Positions 24,076-35,273 of a stretch of 64,000 bases of DNA are shown here, piece by piece; positions within the stretch are counted from its first letter, which is position 1; every line of letters starts with the position of its first letter. Below the pieces are notes generated by a model. That model worked only from the letters and a program-made list of their open reading frames with translations, had not been told where the DNA came from and did not search any database. Source of the DNA: Heterocephalus glaber (Eukaryota; Chordata; Mammalia; Rodentia; Bathyergidae); contig NW_004624733.1 in assembly GCF_000247695.1 (NCBI RefSeq), positions 4,818,046 through 4,882,045 on the forward strand. Reading direction: 5' to 3'. The position numbers were made by a program, and so were the translations under genes.

Positions 24076-25120
24076 ATGTTTCAAGCAAAACTTCTCTTCC
24101 TCTCTTTGGCATTTTTCCTTCTTTCCCTCAGTGTCCTCTCAGACATTCCTGACTGCTTTGGCACAGGCACCATTATTCCAGCATTCTGGGGCTTGGTGTT
24201 TCAGAAAAAGGCTCCCGCAGCAATAGCAGCAGGTCTGAACATAGCTATAACAATAAAGCCATTCTGTAGCCTACTGGAGCTCACAGTTGAAAACAATTCT
24301 CAAATTCATTTAGTTTTTTCATCAGATAGATGAATTATCATTCTTCATGTCTCATTTTCAAAGTTCAGGCACCCTATGTGGAAAGGAGCAAATCCCCAGA
24401 GGTTGTTCCTGAGAAATTTCTGGTCTCAGTGAAGCATAAACTCATCCCTGGTGATACGTTTGCTCTGGTGATGTTGGGCTACTGGAATACTTCATCTCTT
24501 CCTCTGCCTTTGGTGCTTCTGGATTTGCATCATCTTTATGATTCCTGGACTTGCTCATCCCATGCCCTTGAGGGCCTGATGTTTCATGTAGCAATAACAA
24601 TATTGTCAAGATAACAATAGAAATAGCTGTCATCAATGACAACATTCTGTGCACACCCTGTCACTACGTCACTGATTGCAGCATGACCATAAAGCTCTTG
24701 GGCTTGGAGAAGAAGAGTGACAGCGAGGTCCTCAACAGCAGGAGTCCGACTCTCTAATGGCTAGTATACAGTTGCAAGGTTTCCAGTAGAAACACCTATT
24801 TTTAGCGTTTTATAACTTGGCACTTGTGATCCACTGTCCACTTAAACTTGACATGAAAGGCCCCAGGTGTAGGAACATAATCAGCTCATTCTGAGTCATA
24901 TCAAAAGGGGCAGCAAATATAAACACCAATCATTCACAAGCAGCTCTGTTTTAAGAGGACACTTTACAAGTGGCCGTTCCTCAGGTGACCATTCTTCATC
25001 GGGGCTGTGGCCATCACCATCCGTCATCACCCACAGAGAGTTCAGAAACACAGAAGCCAAATACACCAGCCAATACCCCCTCAGGCTTTGGGGGAGAATG
25101 TGTTTTTTAGGGCAGATCTG
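24076..25120. other. unique block with fragmented frames, possible old retrocopy
   Basis: Moderate GC and several partly open frames on both strands. On the plus strand, 24076-24333 starts with a hydrophobic, signal-like stretch (LLFLSLAFFLLSLSVLS). On the minus strand, 24442-24654 has a hydrophobic helix (AISIVILTILLLL) followed by a charged tail, and about 24940-25090 reads EEWSPEERPLVKCPLKTEL. The pieces would need several frameshifts to join and I do not recognise a parent protein. A decayed processed pseudogene on the minus strand is possible. Chance is the alternative. Confidence 0.25.
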
Positions 25121-25659
25121 TCCCTACGTCTATTGTTTGAAGCACATGAAAATAGCTTGTGTATTAAGGATTTTATTTTTACTTAATTTTTAAAATGTAG
25201 AATTTGGATGGCCAGTGTGATTTAAAATACATTTTGCAGTGGTCTCAGCACTTTTCCTCCCTCGTGGGCACTGGTCTCCTGGTGATGACTGGAGGCCACA
25301 ATTAACCAACCGGCTGCCCTTGGCTTGCCTCTGCTCAGGGTGTTCAAAGCCCATCAGATGATTCTCAACATGTCATTATTATTGCTAAGCAACAACTGGC
25401 TAGAACCGACCCTGACTGAGTGAAGCAAATGGTGTTTCAGAAATTCTACAGAAAATGATCATTGTGCAAAGACCAGCAGACTACCAGGGGAAAGAAAAGG
25501 CACAAGAAGAAAGTAACGCTGATGAAAATTATAATGGTGACAGTGGTGTTTATTTTAGGATATATCCATGAATTAAAAAGTCAGCAATTCTCTATTACCA
25601 TGTGTCAGTCAAAATGATATAGGCAGATTTTCCTGACCTGTACATATTTATTAACCATT

Positions 25660-25661
<2 letters not shown>

Positions 25662-25700
<39 letters not shown>
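25662..25700. repeat. (TA)n-(GT)n microsatellite
   Basis: A short TA run followed by about 15 GT units. Confidence 0.95.
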
Positions 25701-25702
<2 letters not shown>

Positions 25703-25814
25703 TCACAGTTACTAAAAGTCAGAATATAATTCCTATTTCAAGGAGTTTATGATCTTCTTATAAAGAGGCTAATACACATGAAACAATATCCAGAAACAGA
25801 AAAGGACAATTATA

Positions 25815-25882
25815 GGTTAATTTGTAAGAGTTGAGAGATGAGGAAATGAATGAAACTGGAATAGGAGAGAAGTGAGGTCTTC
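25815..25882 (+). repeat. local repeat, copy 1
   Basis: TTTGTAAGAGTTGAGAGATG followed by AGGAAATGAATGAAACTGGA. It is repeated with substitutions about 1 kb downstream at 26832-26896. Confidence 0.7.
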
Positions 25883-26049
25883 ATTGAATACTGGGGTTCG
25901 GTGAACAAAAGAGGGGACAGATACCAAATGAGAGCCTCTTATTTAGAGAAGGAAAGAGATGCATAAGTGTGAGTCATGGTGAGTTTTAAGTCTACACAGC
26001 AGCTAGGTGAGTGGTGGGAAGTCATGACTATAGGTAAAGGGCTATTTTA

Positions 26050-26140
26050 TTCTGACACCTGAAAAATCCTACATCTACAGAATCAGAATCTGCATTAACA
26101 AAATCCACAGGTGATTCTTACATGCATTCACATTTCCTAG
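26050..26140 (+). mobile_element. MER5/MER20-like hAT remnant
   Basis: GAATCAGAATCTGCATTAAC followed by CACAGGTGATTCTTACATGC resembles the 3' half of these MITEs. Confidence 0.5.
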
Positions 26141-26529
26141 GTATGGCAATAGACCATGCAGAAAAGACTGAGAGGCCAGAGAGGGAGGCCAGGAGAGCAA
26201 GGTCACCACCCAGTCCACTCAGATTTGCAGGGATAATTTAGCAAATGATTTCACTTGGTAGGGCCTCAGCCTCCTCATCTACAGAGGAAGGTAGAATAGA
26301 AATGATCATCAAAATTCTGTAACAGGAGAATGGTCTTTATCAATTAAAATTTGATAGGAAACCTGAATACATAAAGTAATACAAGTGAAGTGGCCATCTA
26401 TGCTACATAAAACGAATCTTAAGGCCATGCAATGCTGGAAAACATGAATGTGCCAAAAGAGAAAGGACTGGGAACTTCCTCACCAGCAGAGCACTATGAT
26501 TGCCTCTAGGAATTCTTTTTAAAATCAGG

Positions 26530-26640
26530 TTTTTTCCATTTTGGCTGTGCTATAGAATCCCCTGGAAATTTTTAAATCCAGATAGATGGGTTGATTAAAC
26601 AGACTGATTAAACAGGAATGTCTCTGGTTTAAACACAACC
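26530..26640 (+). mobile_element. MER5/MER20-like hAT remnant
   Basis: TGGCTGTGCTATAGAATCCC then CTGGAAATTTTTAAATCCAG matches the 5' half of MER5/MER20-type MITEs. Confidence 0.5.
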
Positions 26641-26831
26641 CTATTTGAACGGATATAGAAACTGAGAATCTACAGATCAGATAATTATCTTTCTAGAAAA
26701 ACTTATCTAGGAAAGCTTTACAAGGCCTCTAAACCAAAGGTGAATTCCACATGGACAATTACAGTACATATGCCTGAGGGACAAAACATGCTGGGAGCCT
26801 CTTACTTTTAAATCCAGATTTTCCGAAGAGA

Positions 26832-26896
26832 ACATTTGTAAGAGTTAAGAAATGAGAAAATGAATAAAACTGGAATAAAGAGAGAGGTCTTCCGAA
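26832..26896 (+). repeat. local repeat, copy 2
   Basis: TTTGTAAGAGTTAAGAAATG followed by AGAAAATGAATAAAACTGGA, the diverged partner of 25815-25882. Confidence 0.7.
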
Positions 26897-27822
26897 CTTT
26901 TGGAAATTTTCTAAATTGTCTTAATTCTAGCACAAAGTTAGCGTACTTAGTATACTTAGTGTAACAAAAGAGCACATGATGAGGTAGGTCCCTGAGTTGT
27001 TCTGCTGAGCCACATTTGAGAACCAGTTTCAATATGAGCAGAGACCACTCTGGCTGCTGCCACATCTGCTGCATCTTGTTTATTCTCCTAGGCAGCTGCC
27101 ACCAATACATACTGAGGGTCTGAGGTCAAGAGGGTGCCCGCTGGATTTCAAAATGCAAAGACTGGATGAAAGGAGAACAGAGGAGTCTGTACTTCCAAAA
27201 ACTTGACACCTGCCAAGCATGATTTTTTCAATACATTATTGCCAAGTGATAGTTGGAACCAAGAAAATCTAAGATTGAGATTTTGGGAAATCCTACAGAT
27301 AGCATTTTTTTAAATTGCATACCACAAAAGAAGCAGAAAAATTATCTTTTTCAAAAATTAGTATGCCACAAAATTATCTTATTTCTTTGAGTTCCATTAG
27401 AAGCGCTGGTTTCACAACAGCCATGATGCAGTGCTGCATTACCATCTCAGCCTGTGGGTTCCCCTGACTGGTTTTGATTGCTCCCCATTAAGCCTGGTAT
27501 ATCTCTTCCAGTCCCTGATGCACTTATTCAAACAGCACCAAACAGTGACTTCAAGGAGAGTTTACAGCTCCTAAAAAAGAACCAACAAAAGGGGAGATAA
27601 AAATACATGGAAAATGAACTATGGGTGTGACATTGCCAAATTCAGAAAGAAGAGAATGTTGTAGGCAACATACAAGAAAACAGGCAGCCTTAGCTAACTC
27701 TGATAAACACTTTGTCTTAAGAGAGTTAAAAATTACTCTTTTCAGAACCCAGTCAGCTCAAGTCCTGGCTCAAACATTTACAAACTATGTAGCTTTTTCA
27801 AATTAATAACAACCTCTGAACT
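26897..27822. other. unassigned sequence
   Basis: No gene or family recognised. Confidence 0.4.
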
Positions 27823-28006
27823 TGCTTTCTTTTTTCTTGTTGTGGCACTGGGGAATGAACCCAGGGCCTTCACACTGAGCTAGCCATATTTTTTGTTTGT
27901 TGTTTTGAAACAGGATCTCACTGAGTTGCTTATTCCATGCTCAAACTTGGAACAACCTCACCTCTCATAGCACTGGAATTACAGGCATGTGCCACCACAT
28001 CTGGCC
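27823..28006 (-). mobile_element. B1-ID composite SINE, antisense
   Basis: Begins with the complement of the ID half (GGGGAATGAACCCAGGGCC, ACTGAGCTAGCC), then TTTTGAAACAGGATCTCACT and the complement of the B1 head (ACAGGCATGTGCCACCAC-ATCTGGCC). Confidence 0.9.
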
Positions 28007-28081
28007 CTGTTTTAATTTTTAAACTGGGGTTAAATAATTCCTACTTTATAGGGTATGGGATTGTTTTGAAAAATAAATGAG

Positions 28082-28168
28082 AAGCTGAAGATGTAGCTGA
28101 GCAATAGAGCACATGCTTAGAATACATGAGGCCCTGAATTCAATCTTTAATATCACCTCTAAAAAAGA
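28082..28168 (+). mobile_element. old ID-like SINE
   Basis: GAAGCTGAAGATGTAGCTGA, GCAATAGAGCACATGCTTAG, then GAATTCAATCTTTAATATC and an A-rich tail. Diverged. Confidence 0.75.
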
Positions 28169-29019
28169 ATAGATGAGAAAATGCTTAGACTAAATTCTGG
28201 TATACAGTATATTCTCAATAAAGGGTAGTGGCATAATTATTACCTCTATGTACCTCAATGTGTCCCAAACAGTTCATCTCTCTGGCTCTCTGATCTATTT
28301 AGAGCACTGAGACTAGTTCCAAACTGTCCTTGGAAACTAATTCAACTGTGGTTTTCTTAGGAGGACTAAATTGAATATATTTTTATTGGGACCAAAATTG
28401 AAATTAAAACAGCAGCAGCCGCTTGAAACTCAGTCTTGTGGATTCCCTCCCTGCAATGTGTTGGGCCTCTGTGCTGCAAAAGCAACCCTGAGCCATGCTG
28501 ACTCTTGCCTCCAGGTATAATACTCTATCTTCCATTCTTTTTGCTGCAAGCTCTGTCTCTCTGGCCAAACTGGATGAAAATGTTCAAACAAGAGCAACAA
28601 AGAAAGGTAAAAATCATGTCACAAGCATATGTTTGACATGCAGCAATCATGCATTTAAGCCTTCAGAGTTTAATCAAGTATTTTTGCCTTTTACAAAAGT
28701 GTTGGAAAAATGGACACATGCTGAGCCAGTTAGTGGGTAACTGGCCCCAAGTGATGAACCAAAGTCCTGTTTCTATTTTACTTTTCAAAATAGCCATAGT
28801 AATCAAAATCAATATAGTACTATATTAAAGTATGTGATACTATGGAACAAAAGAGCCAAAGAGTAGACTAAGAGATTGATGATTTAGCCAATAACATTCC
28901 TGTTATTTTAAAGAATATCCATAGCTAACATACAAAGGAAGCAAAGTGATCACCCACTTGTCATCAGAAATTCACCTGTTACAAGATACCTTGAGATAAA
29001 CCACACAGCCTTGTAATGA
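28169..29019. other. unassigned sequence
   Basis: No recognised repeat or exon. The 81-codon frame at 28495-28740 (+) has no domain. Confidence 0.4.
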
Positions 29020-29220
29020 GAGCAGTAGTGTACTAGTTAGTAGCCACTGCCTGAGTTCAAATTTCAGCCCTGCCACCTATTATTGCTCCATGACCATGGG
29101 CAATGAATCTCTCTATATCTTCTTTCTAAAGTGAGGATAATAATACTAGCACTAGTGCATGGGGCTGTTTGGAAACTAAGTTACTATCTTTAAATGAGTT
29201 AATATATTTAAAACACTTAA
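29020..29220 (+). mobile_element. MIR SINE, 5' and core part
   Basis: TGAGTTCAAATTTCAGCCCT, CATGACCATGGGCAATGAAT, GTGAGGATAATAATACTAGC and AAATGAGTTAATATATTTAA follow the MIR order. It is interrupted by two ID copies and resumes at 29426. Confidence 0.85.
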
Positions 29221-29315
29221 GGGCCGGGAATTTAGCTCGGTGGTTTTGCTGCCTGCCTCACAAGCACAAGGACCTGAGTTCGATCCCTGGTACCAAACAA
29301 AAAACAAAAAAAAAG
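29221..29315 (+). mobile_element. ID SINE inserted in MIR (first of two)
   Basis: GGGCCGGGAATTTAGCTCGG through GAGTTCGATCCCTGGTACC and an A/C-rich tail. Confidence 0.94.
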
Positions 29316-29323
29316 ACTTTATA

Positions 29324-29425
29324 GGGCTGGGGATTTAGCTCAGTGGTTCTGCCACCTGCCTCACAAGCAGAAGGACCTGAATTCAATCCCCAGTACCAAA
29401 AAACAAAAAAACAAACAAAACAAAA
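29324..29425 (+). mobile_element. ID SINE inserted in MIR (second of two)
   Basis: GGGCTGGGGATTTAGCTCAG through GAATTCAATCCCCAGTACC and an A-rich (AAAC)n tail. It sits in the tail of the first copy. Confidence 0.94.
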
Positions 29426-29490
29426 TACATAAAGCACTTAGACTTTCTCTTAAGACATAGTACAATGTAAGCATTTGCTTGCATTGTTAT
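29426..29490 (+). mobile_element. MIR SINE, 3' part
   Basis: ATACATAAAGCACTTAGACT continues the MIR consensus after the ID pair, then CATAGTACAATGTAAGCAT. Confidence 0.65.
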
Positions 29491-29639
29491 TTCATAAAAT
29501 GCCTGAGGAAACCATTCATTTTTGAAGGTATTACTGTGGTTAGATTGGGATGGTGTTCATAGTTCTTTCACAACATATGTGTAAGCATAGTTCCCCCTGG
29601 AATGGGAGTTCACAACTGTATGTATGAATGGTTTTTTCC

Positions 29640-29790
29640 TGGGCTTTTTGTACTTTTTAATTTTTTATTTTATTAGTACATGTTTGCAATACATAATGAT
29701 TGCATTTGTTATGTTGAGTTGGTACATGTAGGTGTATTTTTCCATGTATCACTTGTTGCCCTGTATTTTTTCCTCTTTTTCCATGTTTAG
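29640..29790 (-). mobile_element. L1 3' end, antisense
   Basis: TTTTATTAGTACATGTTTGC then AATACATAATGATTGCATTT mirrors the terminal part of the young L1 family's 3'UTR. Confidence 0.6.
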
Positions 29791-29844
29791 GCATCCAAGA
29801 TATTCCAAGCTTCTAAAGAAGCATGCCTTTTTTGATTACCTGAT

Positions 29845-29915
29845 CCCTCTAACACCTAATAACTAGTAAGTGCTCAATATATCTTTGAATGAATGAGTGA
29901 ATGAATGCATGAACA
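29845..29915 (+). mobile_element. possible L2/MIR 3' end
   Basis: AGTAAGTGCTCAATATATCT followed by a (GAAT)n-like tail (29887-29913) is the usual L2 terminal pattern. Confidence 0.5.
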
Positions 29916-30339
29916 AATGGGCCAGATAAAAGCCAGTTGGTGTATTTGTAGATAATTTAGATGAACCTATAGGGTTCATTATTATCAAAGTAGTTGCTAA
30001 CTTAAGACTGTTAGTTTCTTGAGATCAGTTAAGACTACTTAAAGGACTCAATCCCCCTCCCTGTACCTAATACATAGGAACATCCTTGGCCCATGGACTC
30101 TGCCTTTTATATTCTTTATCATCATTTTAATCTCGATGAAAATTAAATTGCTTATATTTGCTTAAGCATGCCAGGCTATTCATACAACTCTATTTTTGCT
30201 CTTACCATTTCCTTTTACTTTCTTTTACAAATAACTCGAAATCATCCTCTAATCCAAAATAAATGACTTTGTATATAAGAAGTCCTTATAATAAGTAACC
30301 TTGTAATATTAAGAAACTTTCCCTAAAATGCAAACAGAT

Positions 30340-30870
30340 GTTCCAGTGATTTATCTCAGTACAACAAACCACCCCCATACACACTGTAAAATGCAGTGGC
30401 TTGAAACAAGTTTGCCTTGACTACAATTTCTCACGGTTTTGAAGGTTGATAGCGCTTAGTTAGATGATTCTCATGCAGTGTGTCCTATGGGGGCCATCAG
30501 GGATCAGCAGGGAGCAGGAATGCCAAGTCGGGGCTGGACAGATCTCCAGGTTGCTCACTCTCATGGCTAAGTGCTCTATTGGGGGGGGGGTACAAGTACA
30601 CAATGCCTTACCAGCTGAATTAGGAGCTCACATTCTGGGACTTTGATTACCCAGAAGGAACCCCGCAGGTACAAGCACTTCCAGAGATAGGAACCAAAAT
30701 CTCCCAGCACTGTTAAGGTCAGGGATTGCAAAGTGACACAACATCACTTCTGCTATATTTTATAAAAGTAGTCACAGAGCCAAACTAACAAAGCCACTTC
30801 TCCATGAGAGTAGTGTCAAAGAATGTGTGGCTGTCATTTATCTGCCATAGTGGTCACATCTCTCCTTGGC
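30340..30870. mobile_element. possible old interspersed repeat (MaLR/ERVL style)
   Basis: ACAACAAACCACCCCCATAC, then AATGCAGTGGCTTGAAACAA resembles a widespread mammalian LTR-type repeat. It later has a GTACAAGCACTTCCAGAG block of the same repeat. An unusual G10 run lies at about 30581-30590. Class and strand are not settled. Confidence 0.4.
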
Positions 30871-31099
30871 CTCTGAGGTATACCTAGTTTAAACTGTATT
30901 ACATTGTAACTGAGTTATTTGAACTCTATTAGCTTCTTTATCATTATATAGTAAGTGGCTCACTTTGAGCTCAATATATTAGGTACTAAGTACATAAAGA
31001 TGGAACTAAATGAACATGAACATGGGAGAAAGACATATTTTGGGGAGAGATTTGGGATTCAAAAATATTTAAAGATTCATATGGACCAAAATTAATTTT

Positions 31100-31185
31100 T
31101 TTTCAGTGTTAAAACTCAAACCCAGACTCTTGGATACTTGGGAAACTATCACCAAGATATTCTCCTCAACTCCAAAACTCATTTT
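31100..31185 (-). mobile_element. possible old ID-like SINE, antisense
   Basis: AAACTCAAACCCAGACTCTT, then CACCAAGATATTCTCCTCAA resembles a heavily diverged ID complement. Confidence 0.35.
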
Positions 31186-33026
31186 AATTTACAATTGTAA
31201 AACATTATTTACATTTTTGACAACAATTAATTAAAAAAAATATGACATAGTAGTTTAAATTTTAAAATTATATTTATAAATGTTTTTACTTGTATCTATC
31301 ATATGAAATATATGAACCATTATTCCTTTTCAGTTACCAAACTTTTTATGTCCAACGTATTTGCCCCAGATTTCCTCTGACCCACCTATCACTTTCATGT
31401 GGGCCCACCCAGACTTGCTATGCCCAGTCCATGCATCTTTCAAGGAGGGAGGTACTTGAGAGCTGGAAAAGTCCCTACCCACTGACTGATAAATACAGGA
31501 GTATCATTTCTCCATTTCCTTTACTTCTAAGTGAGATAACTCTAAGGCTTGTGATTTGAACTACTTTCCAGAATTTCTCTATGTAACTGTGCTACCCCGC
31601 TGTGAACGGTGGCTTAATAATTCTTTTGCTGTCTTTCTTTCCCTATACCTATCAATCCCTCTTTCCTAGGCCAGTATTTTTTTTTTACCTCCCAGCCCCC
31701 ACCCAGGCTCAAATCATTGGTTAATATTCTGCTTCTGGGGGAATGAAAACCAGGATAATCAATGAGCAAACTCTTGAGAGAATAACATCCATTGTTGATG
31801 ACTAACATTACAGTAAGATATGAACCTAATGTAGCCCACATCTGGCCCTGTCATAGATTTTTTAAAAACTCATAATCAGGTAACTAGTTATTTGTTACCT
31901 GTGTCGGTGTCAAAACAGTTAAGTAACAGGGAGAATTTTAACCTGGTCACTGAAAGCTCATAGATTCGCAGACTAGAGTAGTTAGCTGAAAAATCAAACA
32001 TAGATAAATCTAGAAAACCAAAGTTAATTGTTTTGCTATTCTTTTAAAAATAATATTACAAAGTAAAGTAATACAAAGTGGCGCCCCAGGAACTCCAAGC
32101 TTTCTCATTATTGCCTTACCAAGCACATTCCAAAGGAACTGGCACAGAGTTGGGCAGCTGAGGAGGGAGGACACGTGACCTAAGGAAGTACTACACATGG
32201 GATGGTCAGAATGTGATGGGAAGTGTGTGACAGGGTTCAGACTTGGTCACCAAGTAGTCAGTTCTCCAGGATATTAGAAATGAACACTCAAAATAGAGCA
32301 ATCAGTATGTCAGAAGTGATCAGAGTTTTTAGTCACTTATAGGTACTAGCCCTTTTTTTCTGCTCACATACATCTGGAGAATGGCCTGCTACTTTGCTGA
32401 GATGTACAGAAGGAGAATGAGCATGAGAGTCAGGGTGGAGACTTTCTTCAAATTTCCTTGGTACTAAATGTCCCTGCAGCTAAGCCACTTGGCCTCTGAG
32501 AGGAACTCTCTTCTGCTCCTAGCTTTACCTCCTATCTGCTCCATGGGCAAAGATGCAGAGCAAGTGCAACAGTGGGAGAGACCCATCGTACAAGGTCTTC
32601 CCAGCCCAAGTGCCCAAGAGATCTGGATGGCCAAGGCTCTCCACTCAGCTCTCAGCCACCCCAGACCCCTCAGCAGCCTGAGAAAATTGGCCCCTGTGCC
32701 TCCACAGCCAGTTTCCCTTCAGGCCCTTGTTCTCTGAGGGCCAGGGATGGCAGCACAATCAGCTGCTCAAGAAGCACAGCGGCCCCCAGCCCCAATAACC
32801 AGTAGTGTGGAATTTTTTTGTCTCTACATTCTAGCAAACATCACCCTAGTCACGTCACTTCCGTGGTTCTAAGCCTTGAGTTTTTATTTACACGTTTTAT
32901 ATTTAAATGAGTTCACAATTATCCAGATGCCAGGCATTGACTAAGTTTTTGATAAATGGTAAATATTACCTCTGCCTGATAAGCTTAGATAGGCTTTCTC
33001 ACTATTCATCTGAGCCTGGTCATAGA
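31186..33026. other. unassigned sequence
   Basis: About 1.8 kb without a recognised repeat. 32468-32805 is GC-richer and open in two overlapping frames, but shows only Pro/Leu/Ser-rich composition and no domain. Confidence 0.4.
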
Positions 33027-33229
33027 CAGTGGTGCCTCTGTTTATGAACTTAATTTGTTTTACAATTTCAGGGAAGATGGCTGCATTTGTGTTTGTGTGG
33101 GAAGATGGCCATCATTGTGTTTGTCACCGGATGTGGAGTTTGTAAATGGAAGCAGAATTTTGTGAAACACATTTGTCTGTGAACAGAATTGTTTGCAAAG
33201 AGAAGCATTCATGAATCAAGGTATTTCTG
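33027..33229 (+). mobile_element. Tigger-like MITE, copy 1
   Basis: Non-autonomous DNA transposon with inverted ends: 5' CAGTGGTGCCTCTGTTTATG and 3' the complement-type ATGAATCAAGGTATTTCTG, followed by TA. The start resembles the CAGTNGTNCCTCGG-type ends of Tigger (pogo/Tc1-mariner) elements, which duplicate TA. The 5' TA has decayed to GA. The inside holds two related blocks (GGGAAGATGGC-CATTTGTGTTTG). No transposase. Confidence 0.75.
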
Positions 33230-33360
33230 TATTTATTAGCTAGATATATTCTCAATCGTAAATTCCTGATTGTAATTCAGGTGATTTTATTAGACGGCGT
33301 CTACTATTTCTACACTAAGAGATTTTTAGAAAATACTGGTGGTCAGAACCTACTCCATAC

Positions 33361-33794
33361 TGTTATGCTTTAAATAGGAAGTGTCCCCCAAAGACTCGTG
33401 TAGTGAGGGCTGGATCCTCAATGCAGCAATATTCAGAGGTGGGACCTAGAAAGGAAATTGAATAATGAGGGCACCAACTTCCCTAATAGATTAATCCATT
33501 ATTGACTTTCTAGCTGAATGGGCTGTTGAAAGGTACAACATAACAGGAGCAAGTGGGTCACCGGAGTGTAACTTTGAAGTCTATGTTGCCCCTCTCTCTC
33601 TCTTTCCCTGTGCTGTCCCCTGAGCTGCCATGAAGTTAGCAGCTTTCTTCCTCCAGCCCTTTCCACCATTATTTTTCCACCTTGGAGCCAACTGACATTG
33701 ATAAAAACCTCTGAAAATATGAGGTAGAGTAAACCTTTCCTCAAGTTGTAAATGTCATGTGTTTTGTCCCAGCAAAAAGAAGCTGACAAATATA
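33361..33794 (+). mobile_element. solo LTR, MaLR-like
   Basis: Starts TGTTATGCTTTAAATAG with a GTGTCCCCCAAAGACTCGTG block and ends with the AGTAAACCTTTCCTC and TGTCCCAGCAAAAAGAAGCT pattern. The organisation matches the nested LTR at 43821. Flanking CATAC and CATAT could be a 5-bp target duplication. No internal region remains. Confidence 0.7.
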
Positions 33795-33799
33795 CATAT

Positions 33800-34484
33800 C
33801 AACTGAAATCTAATGCCTGTAAGTGAAGAGACACTTTCCAAGATTCTCCAGGTAATTCAGATGCAATGGTGAATGTTCAGAATCTCCTGGTTCAAATGGA
33901 ACTGAACTGGAATTTACAGAGAGAGACCACCATTTTGTTCAGAGGAGGCCAGTCTAATAGAACTCTGAAGACTGTTCTATGGGAAATAGTTAGAGGAAGA
34001 AAACGTGTTTAACTTGGAAAGGCTGAAAGGGAGATTTATGCAAGGATACAGAAACTTTTCAAATATTTGAAGAACCCCAAAATATATGCTATTTCATATG
34101 AAATGACTAACCATCTATTTTATAGTGGTCTGGGATGTAGAAATTAAAGGCATGCAGATTTTATCTCAAGATAAGAAACAATTTCTAGCAATTTCTCAAA
34201 AGAGGAAGATTCTCTAAAATAGTTTATAATCACTAGGAATCCACAAACAAGACCAGATGATCATTACCAGGAAGAGATTGGAGGGATGACTTCAAATGTT
34301 ATTTCTACATAAGGTTTTATGAATTAGGATTAAGTATTTCCATTTATTTCCTTTTGGAAAAGGTATTCTTCCTCCTATATGCCAAAGGATTATTTACAAA
34401 TGAAACAGAGAATTTTAAAAGGCCATTTGTTGAATAAAAATAAAACAAAAAATTGTTTTTCTGATAAATTGACAGTCTGTTTTC
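33800..34484. other. unassigned sequence
   Basis: No recognised element. Confidence 0.4.
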
Positions 34485-34566
34485 TTTCTTTTTTGAGATG
34501 GGGGGTGGGGGGGGACCTTGCACTTTCAAGGCAGGCGCCAGAACCACTGGGCTAAATCCCTAGCCC
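34485..34566 (-). mobile_element. ID SINE, antisense, with G-run
   Basis: T-rich start, a G-rich tract replacing the usual GGTACCGGGGATC segment (34499-34514), then ACTGGGCTAAATCCCTAGCCC. Confidence 0.85.
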
Positions 34567-34735
34567 TGATAAATTGATCTTCATACTTACATGTAAGAGT
34601 TTTAAAAAAAATCTTTCTTTGTGGAAAAAAAGTCAACACTCTCACTATGCCTGGATAGCATAACTGTGGATTTTACAGAAGCACATGGCTACAAACACCC
34701 TATGCAACATTTGTATTTGTGGGCCAATTCCCATA

Positions 34736-34736
<1 letters not shown>

Positions 34737-34773
<37 letters not shown>
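34737..34773. repeat. (CA)n microsatellite
   Basis: About 18 CA units. Confidence 0.95.
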
Positions 34774-34775
<2 letters not shown>

Positions 34776-35185
34776 CTCATAGTGTCTTCCTATTTAGAAG
34801 CTCACACAAAGCAGACAAATGCAGGGTCAAAACTTCAAGTTCACAGGAGGAAAGCAATTAGAAAGTTTGTCAAATGTCAGTGAACTCTCAGAAAATCTTT
34901 CAAGGAGTTCTACCCTTTGTCTAACAATTATGTCAATTATGTCTACCTTATGTCAAATAATTATTTTATTGTGTACTATCATAAAGAAAAATACAGGAAT
35001 TCAACATGTTTTCTACCTGAATAGCTCTCAAAGTGATAATCTGGGTGCCATAATGGATGTTTTAGTAAGGTCCCTTCTAAGTTCCCATTTCTCTCAGGAG
35101 CATTTTGGTACAGTTCTTTATAAGAAGCACTGATGCTTCTATCTGCCTACCAGAATTTATTCTTCTTTGACAAGAAAGAAAAAAA
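34774..35185. other. unassigned sequence
   Basis: A 104-codon frame at 34819-35133 (+) has no recognisable domain. No repeat seen. Confidence 0.4.
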
Positions 35186-35273
35186 GGGCTGGGGATTTTG
35201 CTCAGTGGTACTGCGCCTGCCTCTCAAGCGCAAGGTCCCAAGTTCAATCCCTGGTACCAAAAAAAAAAAAAAG
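35186..35273 (+). mobile_element. ID SINE
   Basis: GGGCTGGGGATTTTGCTCAG through AAGTTCAATCCCTGGTACC and an A-run. AAGAAAGAAAAA on both sides is a likely target duplication. Confidence 0.93.
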
